Shown in pieces: positions 8,387 to 17,129 of a DNA stretch of 64,000 nucleotides. Where the stretch lies: assembly GCA_049840595.1 (NCBI GenBank), contig JASGKO010000027.1, positions 48,648-112,647 of the forward strand. The letters run 5' to 3'. This DNA comes from JASGKO01 sp049840595. GTDB lineage: Bacteria; Verrucomicrobiota; Verrucomicrobiia; Chthoniobacterales; Chthoniobacteraceae. The notes beneath the pieces were generated by a model, which saw only the letters and a list, made by a program, of their open reading frames with translations, had not been told where the DNA came from and did not search any database. Numbering within the stretch: position 1 is the first letter of the stretch; each line of letters begins with the position of its first letter. The position numbers were made by a program, and so were the translations under genes.

Positions 8387-9160
8387 GTGACTACCCTTCA
8401 AATCTTCTGGCTCATCCTCAGCGGTGCGGGCGCGGGGTTTGTGAATGCGATTGCCGGTGGCGGCACCCTGCTTACCTATCCGGCCCTGATCCTTGCGGGA
8501 TCGAATGAATTGATTGCGAACACCACCAGCACCCTGTCGCTGATCGTGGCGCTGCCCGGCAGCATGTATGGCTATCGCTCGTTCATGCCTGCGATGAAGC
8601 GCTGGATTCTGATTTTTCTCCCGGCCAGCCTCATCGGCGGCGGACTCGGGAGTGTGCTGCTGCTCGAAACGGGCAATTCCGCCTTCAAGAAGATCGTCCC
8701 CTTTCTCATTCTCTTCGCCACGCTGCTCTTTTTAATGGGGAGCTGGCTGAGCAAACGGCTGCGGCAAAACAGCGAAGGGCACTTCCATAGCAAGCGCTGG
8801 CTCATCGGCGCGATGGTGTTCCAATTTGCCGTCGCCGTCTATGGCGGCTACTTCGGCGCGGGCATCGGCGTGCTCACCCTGGCCTCGCTGGCGGTGATGG
8901 GCTTCCAGAACATCAATGAAATGAACGCCTTCAAGACGATCATGGGCGGGCTGATCAATATTGTGGCTGCGGTGATCTTCATCTGGAGCGGGTTGATCGA
9001 CTGGCCGAAGATGCTGCTGGTCGCGGCGGGAGCGATGCCGGGCTACTACTTGGGTTCGCATGTCTCGCAACGGGTGAAACCGGCGCTCGTGCGCTCCTTC
9101 GTCGTGGTCGTGGGCCTGGCGACGGCGGCCTATTTGTTCTACAAGGCGTTTTTCCTGTAG
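8387..9160 (+). CDS. TauE/SafE family membrane permease
   Basis: A 257-residue polytopic protein with about eight hydrophobic helices. The first repeat carries GAGAGFVNAIAGGGTLL and the second GGYFGAGIGVLTLASL, the paired glycine-rich signatures of the TauE/SafE (DUF81) sulfite/organosulfonate exporter family. The start is GTG at 8387, divergent from pyk. Substrate is unknown; sulfite, sulfoacetate and other small anions are typical of the family. Confidence 0.85.
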   Translation: MTTLQIFWLILSGAGAGFVNAIAGGGTLLTYPALILAGSNELIANTTSTLSLIVALPGSMYGYRSFMPAMKRWILIFLPASLIGGGLGSVLLLETGNSAFKKIVPFLILFATLLFLMGSWLSKRLRQNSEGHFHSKRWLIGAMVFQFAVAVYGGYFGAGIGVLTLASLAVMGFQNINEMNAFKTIMGGLINIVAAVIFIWSGLIDWPKMLLVAAGAMPGYYLGSHVSQRVKPALVRSFVVVVGLATAAYLFYKAFFL

Positions 9161-9360
9161 AAATCCATACCGTCCCGCCGGAACGGGTTGATTGCCTGCG
9201 GGGGAGCGATCTGAGCCGCGGAAAGCTGACGAAAGTTCGTTCCGGCGGGGACGCCGGAACCGCCACGCGGGACGCGTGGGCTCCCCGGAGCCCAGGGGGA
9301 ACCGTCTCCCTGGATTTCGGGGCCCATCAATTCGTGAACCCAGCCTGGAGCGAAATCCGG
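9161..9360. repeat. Intergenic palindromic repeat cluster
   Basis: GC-rich DNA with short hairpins, such as TTCCGGCGGGGACGCCGGAA at 9240-9259, and an end segment CATCAATTCGTGAAC shared with the repeat region near 6408. It lies between convergent genes and may end transcription from both sides. No ORF is supported. Confidence 0.55.
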
Positions 9361-9756
9361 TCAGGAAATCGTCAGCACATCGAGCGCCTTTTTGGCATTG
9401 CTCGGGCGGAGGATGAGCAGCCCTTTCTTCGACTTGGGGCTGGTGGCGAGGTAGGCGTATTCAATGTTGATCTTCGCCTTCGCCAGTTTGCGGGCGATCT
9501 TGGAGAGACTGCCGGGTTTGTTGTCGTTTTCGATGAAGAGCACTTCATTTTCCACGACGAGCACGCCACGCTCTTCAAAAAGCGTGAGGGCTTTGCGGGT
9601 GTCGCTTACCACCAAGCGCACCACGGAGTGGTCCACCGTGTCGGAGATGGTGAGGGCGTAGATGTTAATGTTGGCTTTCGCCAGCTCATCGCAGACCTCG
9701 GCGAGGGTCCCCGGTTTGTTTTCCAGAAAAACCGAGAGCTGTTTTACAATATCCAT
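9361..9756 (-). CDS. Tandem ACT-domain regulatory protein
   Basis: A 131-residue protein made of two ACT domains: MDIVKQLSVFLENKPGTLAE and, after residue 65, VLFIENDNKPGSLSKIAR. ACT pairs bind amino acids and sense their levels; stand-alone members are often loosely described as acetolactate-synthase-regulator-like. The frame runs open to 10020, but similarity and codon pattern begin at ATG 9756. No biosynthetic partner is adjacent, so the ligand is unknown. Confidence 0.82.
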   Translation of the reverse strand: MDIVKQLSVFLENKPGTLAEVCDELAKANINIYALTISDTVDHSVVRLVVSDTRKALTLFEERGVLVVENEVLFIENDNKPGSLSKIARKLAKAKINIEYAYLATSPKSKKGLLILRPSNAKKALDVLTIS

Positions 9757-10028
9757 GTCCTTTATTAAAAGACCGGCCTCACTCTTTCGCCAGTCAAATT
9801 GCACGGACCAAAGAGGAGGGGATCTTTTTGCATCGGATCCGGTCCAAAATTCTTCCTCTGCGAACGGGGACGGAATTACTTGACGGTCAATAAACCCCGC
9901 GACCCTGGAATGGCTGAAGTTGGTTGACGAAGACTCCCGGCTTGGGAAGTGATGAGGAGAGTTGGAGGGCGACCACCCCCGCCGTTCCCGGATACGATAC
10001 TTAGACCCAAAAATCACCACCCCTTTTC
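9757..10028. promoter_or_regulatory. Divergent promoter region between ACT gene and araA
   Basis: A 272-bp gap between two genes reading away from each other. It must hold both promoters. I could not place -35/-10 boxes or an operator with confidence. Confidence 0.4.
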
Positions 10029-11543
10029 ATGAAAAACGCGCCAACACCAGAAATCTGGTTCTTTACCGGTTCACAACACCTTTACGGCGAGGGACCACTC
10101 AAGCAAGTCTCCTCGAACTCGCAGAAAATCGTCGATGAACTGAACGCCACGAAGAAGCTGCCGCTGAAGATCGTCTGCAAGCCGATCCTCACCCGTCCCG
10201 AGGAAATCCGTGCCGCCTGCCTGGAGGCAAACTCCTCGCCCGAGTGCGGTGGCGTCATTTTCTGGATGCACACGTTCTCGCCGTCCAAGATGTGGATCGG
10301 CGGTCTCTCGGTGCTCCGCCGCCCGGTGCTGCATCTCGCGACGCAGTTCAACCGCGATCTGCCCTGGTCGGAGATCGACATGGATTTCATGAACCTGAAC
10401 CAGGCCGCCCATGGCGACCGCGAGCACGGGTTCATTCACACCCGCCTGCGCCTTGGCCGCAAGGTCGTCGTCGGCCACTGGAGCGACGAGGAAGTGCAGC
10501 AGCGCCTGGCCGTCTGGATGCGCGTCGTTCGCGCCTGGACCGACTGGCAGGGCGGAAAGTTTGTCCGCTTCGGCGACAACATGCGCTACGTGGCCGTGAC
10601 CGAAGGTGACAAGGTGGCCGCGGAAGCGAAGCTCGGCTTCTCGGTGAATACCCACGGCGTGGGCGATCTCGTCGCCGCGATGAACGAGGTGAGCGACAGC
10701 GCAATCACCCAGCTCGCCGCCGAATACGAAGAGCTCTACAACGTGGTCGCCGATCTGCGCAAGGGCGGCAGCCGCCACGAGGCGCTGCGCTACAATGCGC
10801 GCCAGGAAATCGGTCTCCGCACCTTCCTGGAGAACGGCAAGTTCCTCGGCTTTACCGATTCCTTTGAAGACCTGCACGGGCTCACGCAGTTGCCCGGTCT
10901 CGCCGTCCAGCGCCTGATGGCCGATGGCTACGGCTTCGCCGGCGAAGGCGACTGGAAGACCGCCGCGCTGGTGCGCGCGATGAAGGTGATGGACGCCGAT
11001 ACCCAGGGCGGCACCTCCTTCATGGAAGATTACACCTACGAACTGAACCCGAGCGGCCAGCTCGTGCTCGGCTCGCACATGCTCGAAGTGTGCCCGACCA
11101 TCGCTGCCGGTAAGGCAAGCGTGGAAATTCACCCGCTCGGCATCGGCGGCAAGGACGATCCGGTGCGTCTCGTTTTCGACGCCCGCGAAGGCGCGGCGAT
11201 CAACGTGGCGATCATGGATCTCGGCAACCGCTTCCGCCTGCTGGTGAACGAGGTGGATGCGATCAAGCCACCGCAGCCGCTGCCCAAGCTGCCGGTCGCC
11301 CGCGCGGTCTGGAAGTGCCGCCCCGATCTCAAGACGGCCGTCGGCGCCTGGATTCATGCGGGTGGCACGCACCACACCGGCTACAGCTACTCCGTCACCG
11401 CGGAATACATCGAAGACCTCGCGGAAATCGCCGGGCTCGAAGTGGCGATCATCGACGCGGAAACCACGATTCGCGACTTCAAGCAGACGCTGCGCAATAA
11501 CGAGCTCTACTACCACATCGCTCCCGGCCTCGGGCGCCTGTAA
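10029..11543 (+). CDS. araA: L-arabinose isomerase
   Basis: A 504-residue enzyme that interconverts L-arabinose and L-ribulose. It begins with EIWFFTGSQHLYGE and contains GGVIFWMHTFSPSKMW and LNQAAHGDREHGFI. Further on come TSFMEDYTYEL (metal and substrate side chains) and HHTGYSYS, all expected for AraA. Length matches the family. araB and araD are not adjacent, so the pathway genes are scattered. With the pectin lyase at 17,130 it supports use of plant cell-wall polysaccharide. Confidence 0.96.
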   Translation: MKNAPTPEIWFFTGSQHLYGEGPLKQVSSNSQKIVDELNATKKLPLKIVCKPILTRPEEIRAACLEANSSPECGGVIFWMHTFSPSKMWIGGLSVLRRPVLHLATQFNRDLPWSEIDMDFMNLNQAAHGDREHGFIHTRLRLGRKVVVGHWSDEEVQQRLAVWMRVVRAWTDWQGGKFVRFGDNMRYVAVTEGDKVAAEAKLGFSVNTHGVGDLVAAMNEVSDSAITQLAAEYEELYNVVADLRKGGSRHEALRYNARQEIGLRTFLENGKFLGFTDSFEDLHGLTQLPGLAVQRLMADGYGFAGEGDWKTAALVRAMKVMDADTQGGTSFMEDYTYELNPSGQLVLGSHMLEVCPTIAAGKASVEIHPLGIGGKDDPVRLVFDAREGAAINVAIMDLGNRFRLLVNEVDAIKPPQPLPKLPVARAVWKCRPDLKTAVGAWIHAGGTHHTGYSYSVTAEYIEDLAEIAGLEVAIIDAETTIRDFKQTLRNNELYYHIAPGLGRL

Positions 11544-11565
11544 GCGGACGAATCATTAAAAAGCA

Positions 11566-11600
11566 AAACGCTCCCGGGTGAAAACTCGGGAGCGTTTTTT
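11566..11600 (+). terminator. Terminator of araA
   Basis: Arms AAACGCTCCCG and CGGGAGCGTTT with a 10-base loop, followed by a run of Ts, 22 bp after the araA stop. Confidence 0.9.
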
Positions 11601-12028
11601 TGTTTGAGAATAATTGTCGTTCTGAACGCGGCATCTCCATCAGCACGATCCTTTCGGCATGCGGCCAGTCTACTGGCTGCGCCTCCCAACTCCGACCCAG
11701 AAAGTGTAACCCATGTGATGGCACCGTGCCGAGCGATTGATCCCCCCCGCGAGGCTGGAGCCTCGTTCGCAGGTGCGTGCCCAAGCTGGAGCTTGGGCAC
11801 GAGGGGTGGGGGAGCTTCGGCTTTTTTAGCCAGGCGAGCTAATCGCTCCTCGCCGCCGGGGAACGGTCGCACTTTGTCCTTCGCTTTCGAAGTCTCCGCG
11901 CCCTTGGACTGCGGCGACACGTCGCCGCTTTCTCCAGGCGAGACACGTCTCGCCGTACCGATGCGCAGCCAAATTTTCCCCCCGACCCCACGCTCCGGGT
12001 GGGCTCGCCCCTGTCCGCAACCCCCGGC
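11601..12028. repeat. Intergenic region with short palindromes
   Basis: About 430 bp without a credible gene. It contains several GC-rich hairpins, such as GAGGCTGGAGCCTC (about 11749), GCCCAAGCTGGAGCTTGGGC (about 11777) and GGCGACACGTCGCC (about 11911). The style is like the repeats at 5,882-6,784 and 9,161-9,360. Confidence 0.5.
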
Positions 12029-12910
12029 CTACAGCTCGTGAATCTGCCGGGCGGCTTTCACTGTGTTCGCCATCAGCATCGCGATGGTCATCGGGCCGAC
12101 GCCGCCGGGGACCGGGGTGATCGCTTTGCACTTGGGTGCGACTTCGGCAAAGGCCACGTCGCCGACGAGCTTGTAGCCCTTGGCGTTGGTCGCGTCGTCC
12201 ACCCGGTTGATCCCGACGTCGATCACTACTGCGCCTTCCTTCACGAAATCGGCCTTCACAAATTCCGGCTGGCCGATCGCGGCGATGAGGATATCCGCGC
12301 CGCGGCAGACGGCGGCGAGATCGCGGGTGCGCGAGTGCGCCACGGTAACGGTCGCATCGCCACCGGGACCTTTGTTCATGAGCAGTAGCGCCATCGGCTT
12401 GCCGACAATCATCGAGCGGCCGAGCACGACGGCATTCGCGCCCTTGGTCTCGATTCCGGCGGCGAGGAGCAGGCGCTGGCAGCCCAGCGGCGTGCAGGGG
12501 ACGAAGCCCGTCGTGTCCCCGAGCGCGAGTTTGGCCACGTTCACGGCGTGGAAGCCATCCACGTCCTTGCGCGGGTCGATCGTCGCGATGACGGCGGCTT
12601 CGTCGATGTGCTTGGGCGGCGGCGACTGGACGAGGATGCCGTGGATCTTGGGATCGGCATTCAGCTTCTCCACGACGGCGACCAGCTCGGCCTGGGTCGT
12701 TTCAGCAGACAGCTCGTATTTCTCGGAATAGAGGCCAAGCTCGCGGCACATCTTGTCCTTGCTCCGCACATAGGCGCGCGAAGCGGGATCGTCGCCCACG
12801 AGAACGACCGCGAGGCCGGGGGTGACGCCCTTGGACTGCAAGTCGGCCACGGCGGCTTTGGTCTCTTCATGCACGGCTTGCGCCACGGCTTTTCCGTCGA
12901 TCAAATTCAT
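12029..12910 (-). CDS. folD: Methylenetetrahydrofolate dehydrogenase/cyclohydrolase
   Basis: A 293-residue bifunctional enzyme that oxidises 5,10-methylene-THF to methenyl-THF and hydrolyses it to 10-formyl-THF. Diagnostic segments are YVRSKDKMCRELG (catalytic Lys), ILVQSPPPKHID, DVDGFHAVN, PCTPLGC, VVLGRSMIVGKPMA (NADP loop) and TPVPGGVGPMTIAML. The gene lies 58 bp after the acyltransferase gene on the same strand. A short inverted repeat (CTTCCCA/TGGGAAG, 12920-12947) sits between them. Confidence 0.96.
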   Translation of the reverse strand: MNLIDGKAVAQAVHEETKAAVADLQSKGVTPGLAVVLVGDDPASRAYVRSKDKMCRELGLYSEKYELSAETTQAELVAVVEKLNADPKIHGILVQSPPPKHIDEAAVIATIDPRKDVDGFHAVNVAKLALGDTTGFVPCTPLGCQRLLLAAGIETKGANAVVLGRSMIVGKPMALLLMNKGPGGDATVTVAHSRTRDLAAVCRGADILIAAIGQPEFVKADFVKEGAVVIDVGINRVDDATNAKGYKLVGDVAFAEVAPKCKAITPVPGGVGPMTIAMLMANTVKAARQIHEL

Positions 12911-12968
12911 GCTGCCGTTCTTCCCAAAAAATGCGGGCGATGGGAAGTTGAGAATTTGCCCCGGGGGA

Positions 12969-13601
12969 TCAGTGAACGTTCCGCAGCGTGTTGAGCGTCT
13001 GCTCCAACCGGGCGCGCTCGGCTTCGAAGGTTTCTGCCCCGGTGGTTTTCTCCACCGAGTAAAGCGGGGCCAGGGTGATGACGGCGCGGGAAAAGGGCTT
13101 GGGAATCATGAAGCCGTCCCAGCTCTTGAGCTGCCAGTAGCCGCTGTATTCGACGTTGATCGGCATGATTTGCACGCCGGTCTTTTGCGCGAGGGTGACG
13201 ACGCCGGGATTGAGATGATAACGCGGGCCGCGCGGGCCGTCGGGGGTGATGGCGACATCGACGCCGGTCTCAAGCATCCGTTTCATCTCCAGCAAGGCCG
13301 CGACCCCGCGCCGGGAGCTGCTGCCGCGAATGGGCCGCACGTTGAAGCGCTCGATAAAGGCGGCGAGGTAATCCCCATCCTTGCTGGCGCTGGTGAGCGC
13401 GGAGCCGGGGCGCTGGCTGAGCTTGCGCTGGATGAGCCAGGGAATGAGGAAGAGCCGGTTGTGCCAGAAGAGCCAGATGAGCCGTGGCTCGGGGGGCTTC
13501 CCCAATACGCCGGCGCGATCCTCGATGCGGATGCGCATGGTGAAAATGATGGCCCGGACGAGTAGCGAGCCGAAACTGGCGATGAGGCGGGCTTTACGCA
13601 C
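12969..13601 (-). CDS. DUF374 lysophospholipid acyltransferase-like protein
   Basis: A 210-residue protein of the DUF374 branch of acyltransferases. The catalytic HX4D-like motif appears as WHNRLFLIP near residue 46, and the second block as ITPDGPRGPRYHLNPGV near 120. It probably acylates a lipid A- or phospholipid-type acceptor at the inner membrane; the N-terminus is only weakly hydrophobic. It is upstream of folD in the same direction, with no obvious metabolic link. Confidence 0.8.
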   Translation of the reverse strand: MRKARLIASFGSLLVRAIIFTMRIRIEDRAGVLGKPPEPRLIWLFWHNRLFLIPWLIQRKLSQRPGSALTSASKDGDYLAAFIERFNVRPIRGSSSRRGVAALLEMKRMLETGVDVAITPDGPRGPRYHLNPGVVTLAQKTGVQIMPINVEYSGYWQLKSWDGFMIPKPFSRAVITLAPLYSVEKTTGAETFEAERARLEQTLNTLRNVH

Positions 13602-13900
13602 AGGCAGGCCGGGTTAACGAACGGGAACGCGGGATAAGGAACGACTGCGGCCTTCGACCGCATGGGAAAAAATCAAAGCTCTGCTGCACATGCGCAAGAT
13701 GATGCGCGAAAAAGGCGACGGATTCAACCGTCGTGCTGATGGAAGGGGTGAAATACATCACGAACGGCTTCCCTCAAGGCGGCGGAGTTGCGCAGGCAAT
13801 CGCGTTCCCAGCCGGGGCCTGGTCACGAGGGCACAACCCTCTTTCCGTCCCGTTCATCGGGTTCATCCTGTCTTTTCCATCTGGACCGGATGAACCGGAT
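13602..13900. other. Intergenic region with a hairpin
   Basis: About 300 bp without a gene between two minus-strand genes. An inverted repeat, GGTTCATCC near 13859 and GGATGAACC near 13888, lies just past the histidine kinase stop and may terminate or attenuate that transcript. It lacks a clear U-tract. Confidence 0.45.
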
Positions 13901-16204
13901 TTATGGGATGGAAACTTGCTTCGAAGGAGCCGCCTGGATGTATTCCTCCTCCAGCTCGGAGACGTGCTGGAGCGGGGTCTTGGCCGGTTTGTGGTCGAGG
14001 ATTTCGCGGACCCTGGCCGCGAGTTGCGCCATGGTGTAGGGCTTCGCGAGGAAGGAGACGCCGGGCATGATCAGGTCGGTCCGGGCGATGGCGTCCTGGG
14101 TATAGCCGGAGCTGAAGAGGATGCGCGTATTGGGGAAGCGGTCGCGGACTTTCTCGGCGAGATCGCGGCTGCCCATTTCGGGCATCACCACGTCGGTCAC
14201 CACGAGATGGATTTTTTGATTCCCGAGCACATCGAGCCGCTGGAGCGCTTCGAGGCCGTTGGAGGCTTCGATCACCCGGTAACCGAGCGAGGAGAGGGCG
14301 AGGCAGCCCAGTTCGCGCACCATTGGCTCGTCTTCCACCAGCATGATGGTTTCGTTGCCTTCCGCGATTTCCTGGGTCTCTTCCGCCTCGGCGATCTGGT
14401 CCTCGTAGGACTCGGTCGTGACCGGGATATAAACGCGGAAGGTGGTGCCGTAGCCGAGCTCGCTGTAAAGATCGATGTGGCCACCGCTTTGCTTGATGAT
14501 GCCGTGGCAGGTGGAGAGGCCGAGCCCGGTGCCGTTGCCGACGCCTTTGGTCGTGAAGAAGGGCTCGAAGACCCGCGCCTTCGTTTCGGGAGACATGCCG
14601 ATGCCGTTGTCGCTCACGGCCAGCAGCACGTAAGAGCCGGGAATCATCTCCAGCTTGCCGGCGGTGGTGCGTTCGTCCACTTCCACGGAGGAAGTTTCGA
14701 TCGTCAACTGACCGCCCGACGGCATGGCGTCGCGGGCGTTCACCACCAGATTCATCAGCACCTGCTGGAGCTGGCCCGGATCGGCTTTGACAAACGGCAG
14801 GGCATAATCGAAGCGCGTCTTGATCTGGATATTCTCGCCCACGAGCCGGGTGAGCATCTTGTTCATATCGGCGATCACTTCATTAAGCTGGAGCACGCGG
14901 GGCTGGAGCGTCTGCTTGCGGCTGAAGGCGAGCAACTGCTGGGTGAGCAGCGCGGCGCGTTCGCTCGCGCGCTTGATCTCCTGCACGTGCCGCTTGGGTG
15001 CGAGCTCGAGGTGACTCTTCTCCAGCAACAGATCGGAGTAGCCGATGATGGCGGTGAGGATGTTGTTGAAATCGTGGGCCACCCCGCCGGCGAGCTGGCC
15101 GATGGCCTGGACCTTCTGCGACTGCAGGTAGCGATCCTCCAGTTGCCGCTGCTCGGAGACATCTTCCACGGAGCCTTCCAGGTGCCGCACTTCACCCTGC
15201 TCGTCGCGGAAGACGCGCACCCGCTCCCGCAGGTAGATGCGGGAGCCGTCCTTGCGTTGCCAGATTACATCGCGGCTGCAGATGTCGTTCTTCGCCGTTC
15301 CCTCCCGCAGCACTTCCGCGCGCGGGGATTGCCTGATGCCGTTCTCATCGAACTGAAGCCCATCGGCCTGCAACTCATCGAGGGTCTCGCAGCCAAAGAT
15401 TTCCAGCATCATCGTATTCGCCATCCGCAGGCGGCCGTCGCGCGTGGTCTGGTAGAGTCCCACCGGCGAGTCGGCAAACAACACGCGGAACCGGTCTTCG
15501 CTTTCCCGCAGGGCCAGCGTCCGCTCGTCCACCATTTCCTCCATGTGTGCATTCACCTTCTCCAGGGCGACGCGGCGCATGGCCACCTGGCGCATTTCCT
15601 GCAGGCTGCGCTCGATGGAGAGGCTGAGAAAGGCCACTTCGAACAGCACCCACGCGCCATGCTCGACCGAGCGCCACATCGGAGCGCTGGCGACGCCGTA
15701 AACGGAGTCCGGCCAGAAAAAGCCGCGGACCAGATGGTTGGCGACCACGACGATCGTCGCGGAAATGAGCACGCGGATATCGCGGTAGAAGGCAATGAAA
15801 GCGAGCGAGCCAAAGATATGAAAATGGCTTTCGAGCCTGCCGCCCGTGAGATCGATCAGCAAGGCCGAGACCAGCATCTGCGCGACGGCCAGGAGATGCC
15901 GGACAAACGGCTCGCCCTTGGAATAAAAGCCCAGCCACGCCGGGTAAACGGTGATCACCGCGCCCAGAAACACGGCCATCAACACATGCGGATGCACCGT
16001 CTGCGCCCGCCCTTCCCAGGCGAGCGGAGAAATCAACAGGGCAATGACGATACATGCCAGCCACTGGACCAGCAGCAGGCGCGAAAAGAAGCGGTCGGTC
16101 CACATGTGCAGTTCGCGGAGCGACTTGTTGTAGCGCTCTTCCACGGCCTGCGAATCGGTATCCAGCCCGATCATTTCCTGGATTTCATTGACCAGCCTCT
16201 TCAT
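13901..16204 (-). CDS. Membrane hybrid sensor histidine kinase
   Basis: A 767-residue sensor. Residues about 40-200 hold five or six hydrophobic helices (LLLVQWLACIVIALL, HVLMAVFLGAVITVYP and others), followed by a coiled coil. A PAS domain covers about 240-360 (FRVLFADSPVGLYQT). A HisKA box GGVAHDFNNILTAI puts the phospho-acceptor His near 376. An ATPase domain has NLVVNARDAMP, VSDNGIGM and GTGLGLSTC. A C-terminal receiver has its Asp in VVTDVVMPEM near 671. No response regulator with an output domain is adjacent. The start overlaps the stop of the RedB-like gene (ATGA), so the pair is likely translated together and the thiol protein may feed the sensor. Confidence 0.9.
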   Translation of the reverse strand: MKRLVNEIQEMIGLDTDSQAVEERYNKSLRELHMWTDRFFSRLLLVQWLACIVIALLISPLAWEGRAQTVHPHVLMAVFLGAVITVYPAWLGFYSKGEPFVRHLLAVAQMLVSALLIDLTGGRLESHFHIFGSLAFIAFYRDIRVLISATIVVVANHLVRGFFWPDSVYGVASAPMWRSVEHGAWVLFEVAFLSLSIERSLQEMRQVAMRRVALEKVNAHMEEMVDERTLALRESEDRFRVLFADSPVGLYQTTRDGRLRMANTMMLEIFGCETLDELQADGLQFDENGIRQSPRAEVLREGTAKNDICSRDVIWQRKDGSRIYLRERVRVFRDEQGEVRHLEGSVEDVSEQRQLEDRYLQSQKVQAIGQLAGGVAHDFNNILTAIIGYSDLLLEKSHLELAPKRHVQEIKRASERAALLTQQLLAFSRKQTLQPRVLQLNEVIADMNKMLTRLVGENIQIKTRFDYALPFVKADPGQLQQVLMNLVVNARDAMPSGGQLTIETSSVEVDERTTAGKLEMIPGSYVLLAVSDNGIGMSPETKARVFEPFFTTKGVGNGTGLGLSTCHGIIKQSGGHIDLYSELGYGTTFRVYIPVTTESYEDQIAEAEETQEIAEGNETIMLVEDEPMVRELGCLALSSLGYRVIEASNGLEALQRLDVLGNQKIHLVVTDVVMPEMGSRDLAEKVRDRFPNTRILFSSGYTQDAIARTDLIMPGVSFLAKPYTMAQLAARVREILDHKPAKTPLQHVSELEEEYIQAAPSKQVSIP

Positions 16205-16855
16205 AGCGTTTGCGCCGTTTTGCGAGGAGTGGAGGTTGCTTGATCAAGCGGGCAGCCATAGACCGGGCTGCACCTGCGGGGGGCATGACCGGCTTCGATG
16301 AAAGCCGCCACGGCGGTCTCCCCCGGATTCGCTCCAATGTGCCCGCGCGCCCCGGTGATTCCCCCCGAGAAGAGCAGGCCCCCCTTGCGATCATATAAAA
16401 GCACGTGCCCGGAAGTAGCCGCCCCAAAGGCTTTGGCGATTTTTCCGTCGCGATCGGCGACCACCTGCACCCCCGGTAAGCTGGCAGCCCGCTGCCAGAG
16501 CGGGGGAGTGGACCCACGCTTCGCCCAGGTCGGAAGGCGCCCACATCAGCACCGTCACTTGGAGCTGGCCCGGATGCGTTTCGAGAATCTGCTCCAGTTC
16601 CGTCAGCGTCGCCCGGGTGCAGACGCACTGGGGGTGGGCAAAGAGCAGCAGGTTTTGGCGCGTCCCGTCGGGATGCACCGGCAAATTTTGTGGCCATTGG
16701 GCCGGAACTATTTCCGCGCGCCCCGGTTTTACCTCATAGCGCGTGACCAGGGCAAACCCCGTGACCACGGCACACGCCCACATTGCCGAGACCATGATTA
16801 ATGGGCTTCGGATGAACGCAGCAGTTCCAAATTTTACGACTTGATTTTGAAACAT
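16201..16855 (-). pseudogene. RedB-like thiol oxidoreductase, frameshifted
   Basis: A membrane-anchored thioredoxin-fold protein of about 217 residues. After a hydrophobic N-terminus (LIMVSAMWACAVVTGFAL) comes LLLFAHPQCVCTRATLTEL with two cysteines spaced CxC, then VVADRDGKIAKAFGAATSG and a glycine-rich end. This pattern resembles proteins annotated RedB that sit beside hybrid histidine kinases. The two halves are in different frames. Removing one G from the five at 16502-16506 restores a continuous protein through the sequence after WVHSP. The start at 16855 has a good GGGAGGGA ribosome site. Either a recent pseudogene or a homopolymer error. Confidence 0.72.
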
Positions 16856-17129
16856 GGTCTTCCCTCCCAAAGCAGAAACAGTGCAAAGGCGCGTCTTTAT
16901 CTCAAAATTGATCAAACTTTTAACCACCGGTTCTCTTATTACGAACGCTGATCTGAAAGCTTGAGAGCTTTTCCCTCTGTGGTGCTCCCCTCTCCATGAA
17001 ATGCGTCATATCCTCTCTTGGTTCTCTATTTCGGCTTCCATCGCGGCAGCTTGAGCGGGAGCATTCCCAGCGATGAGATCCACTCGGATTATCTCAGAAA
17101 AATCCCCCCAATTTCTCACCCCAAAAACC

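Noticed and set aside
6804..8390. 528-codon plus-strand ORF over pyk
   Set aside because: Antisense shadow of pyruvate kinase; its translation has no domain-like pattern and is His/Asp/Val-biased.
13733..16243. 836-codon plus-strand ORF opposite the histidine kinase
   Set aside because: Shadow frame; the minus strand carries clear PAS, HisKA, ATPase and receiver motifs.
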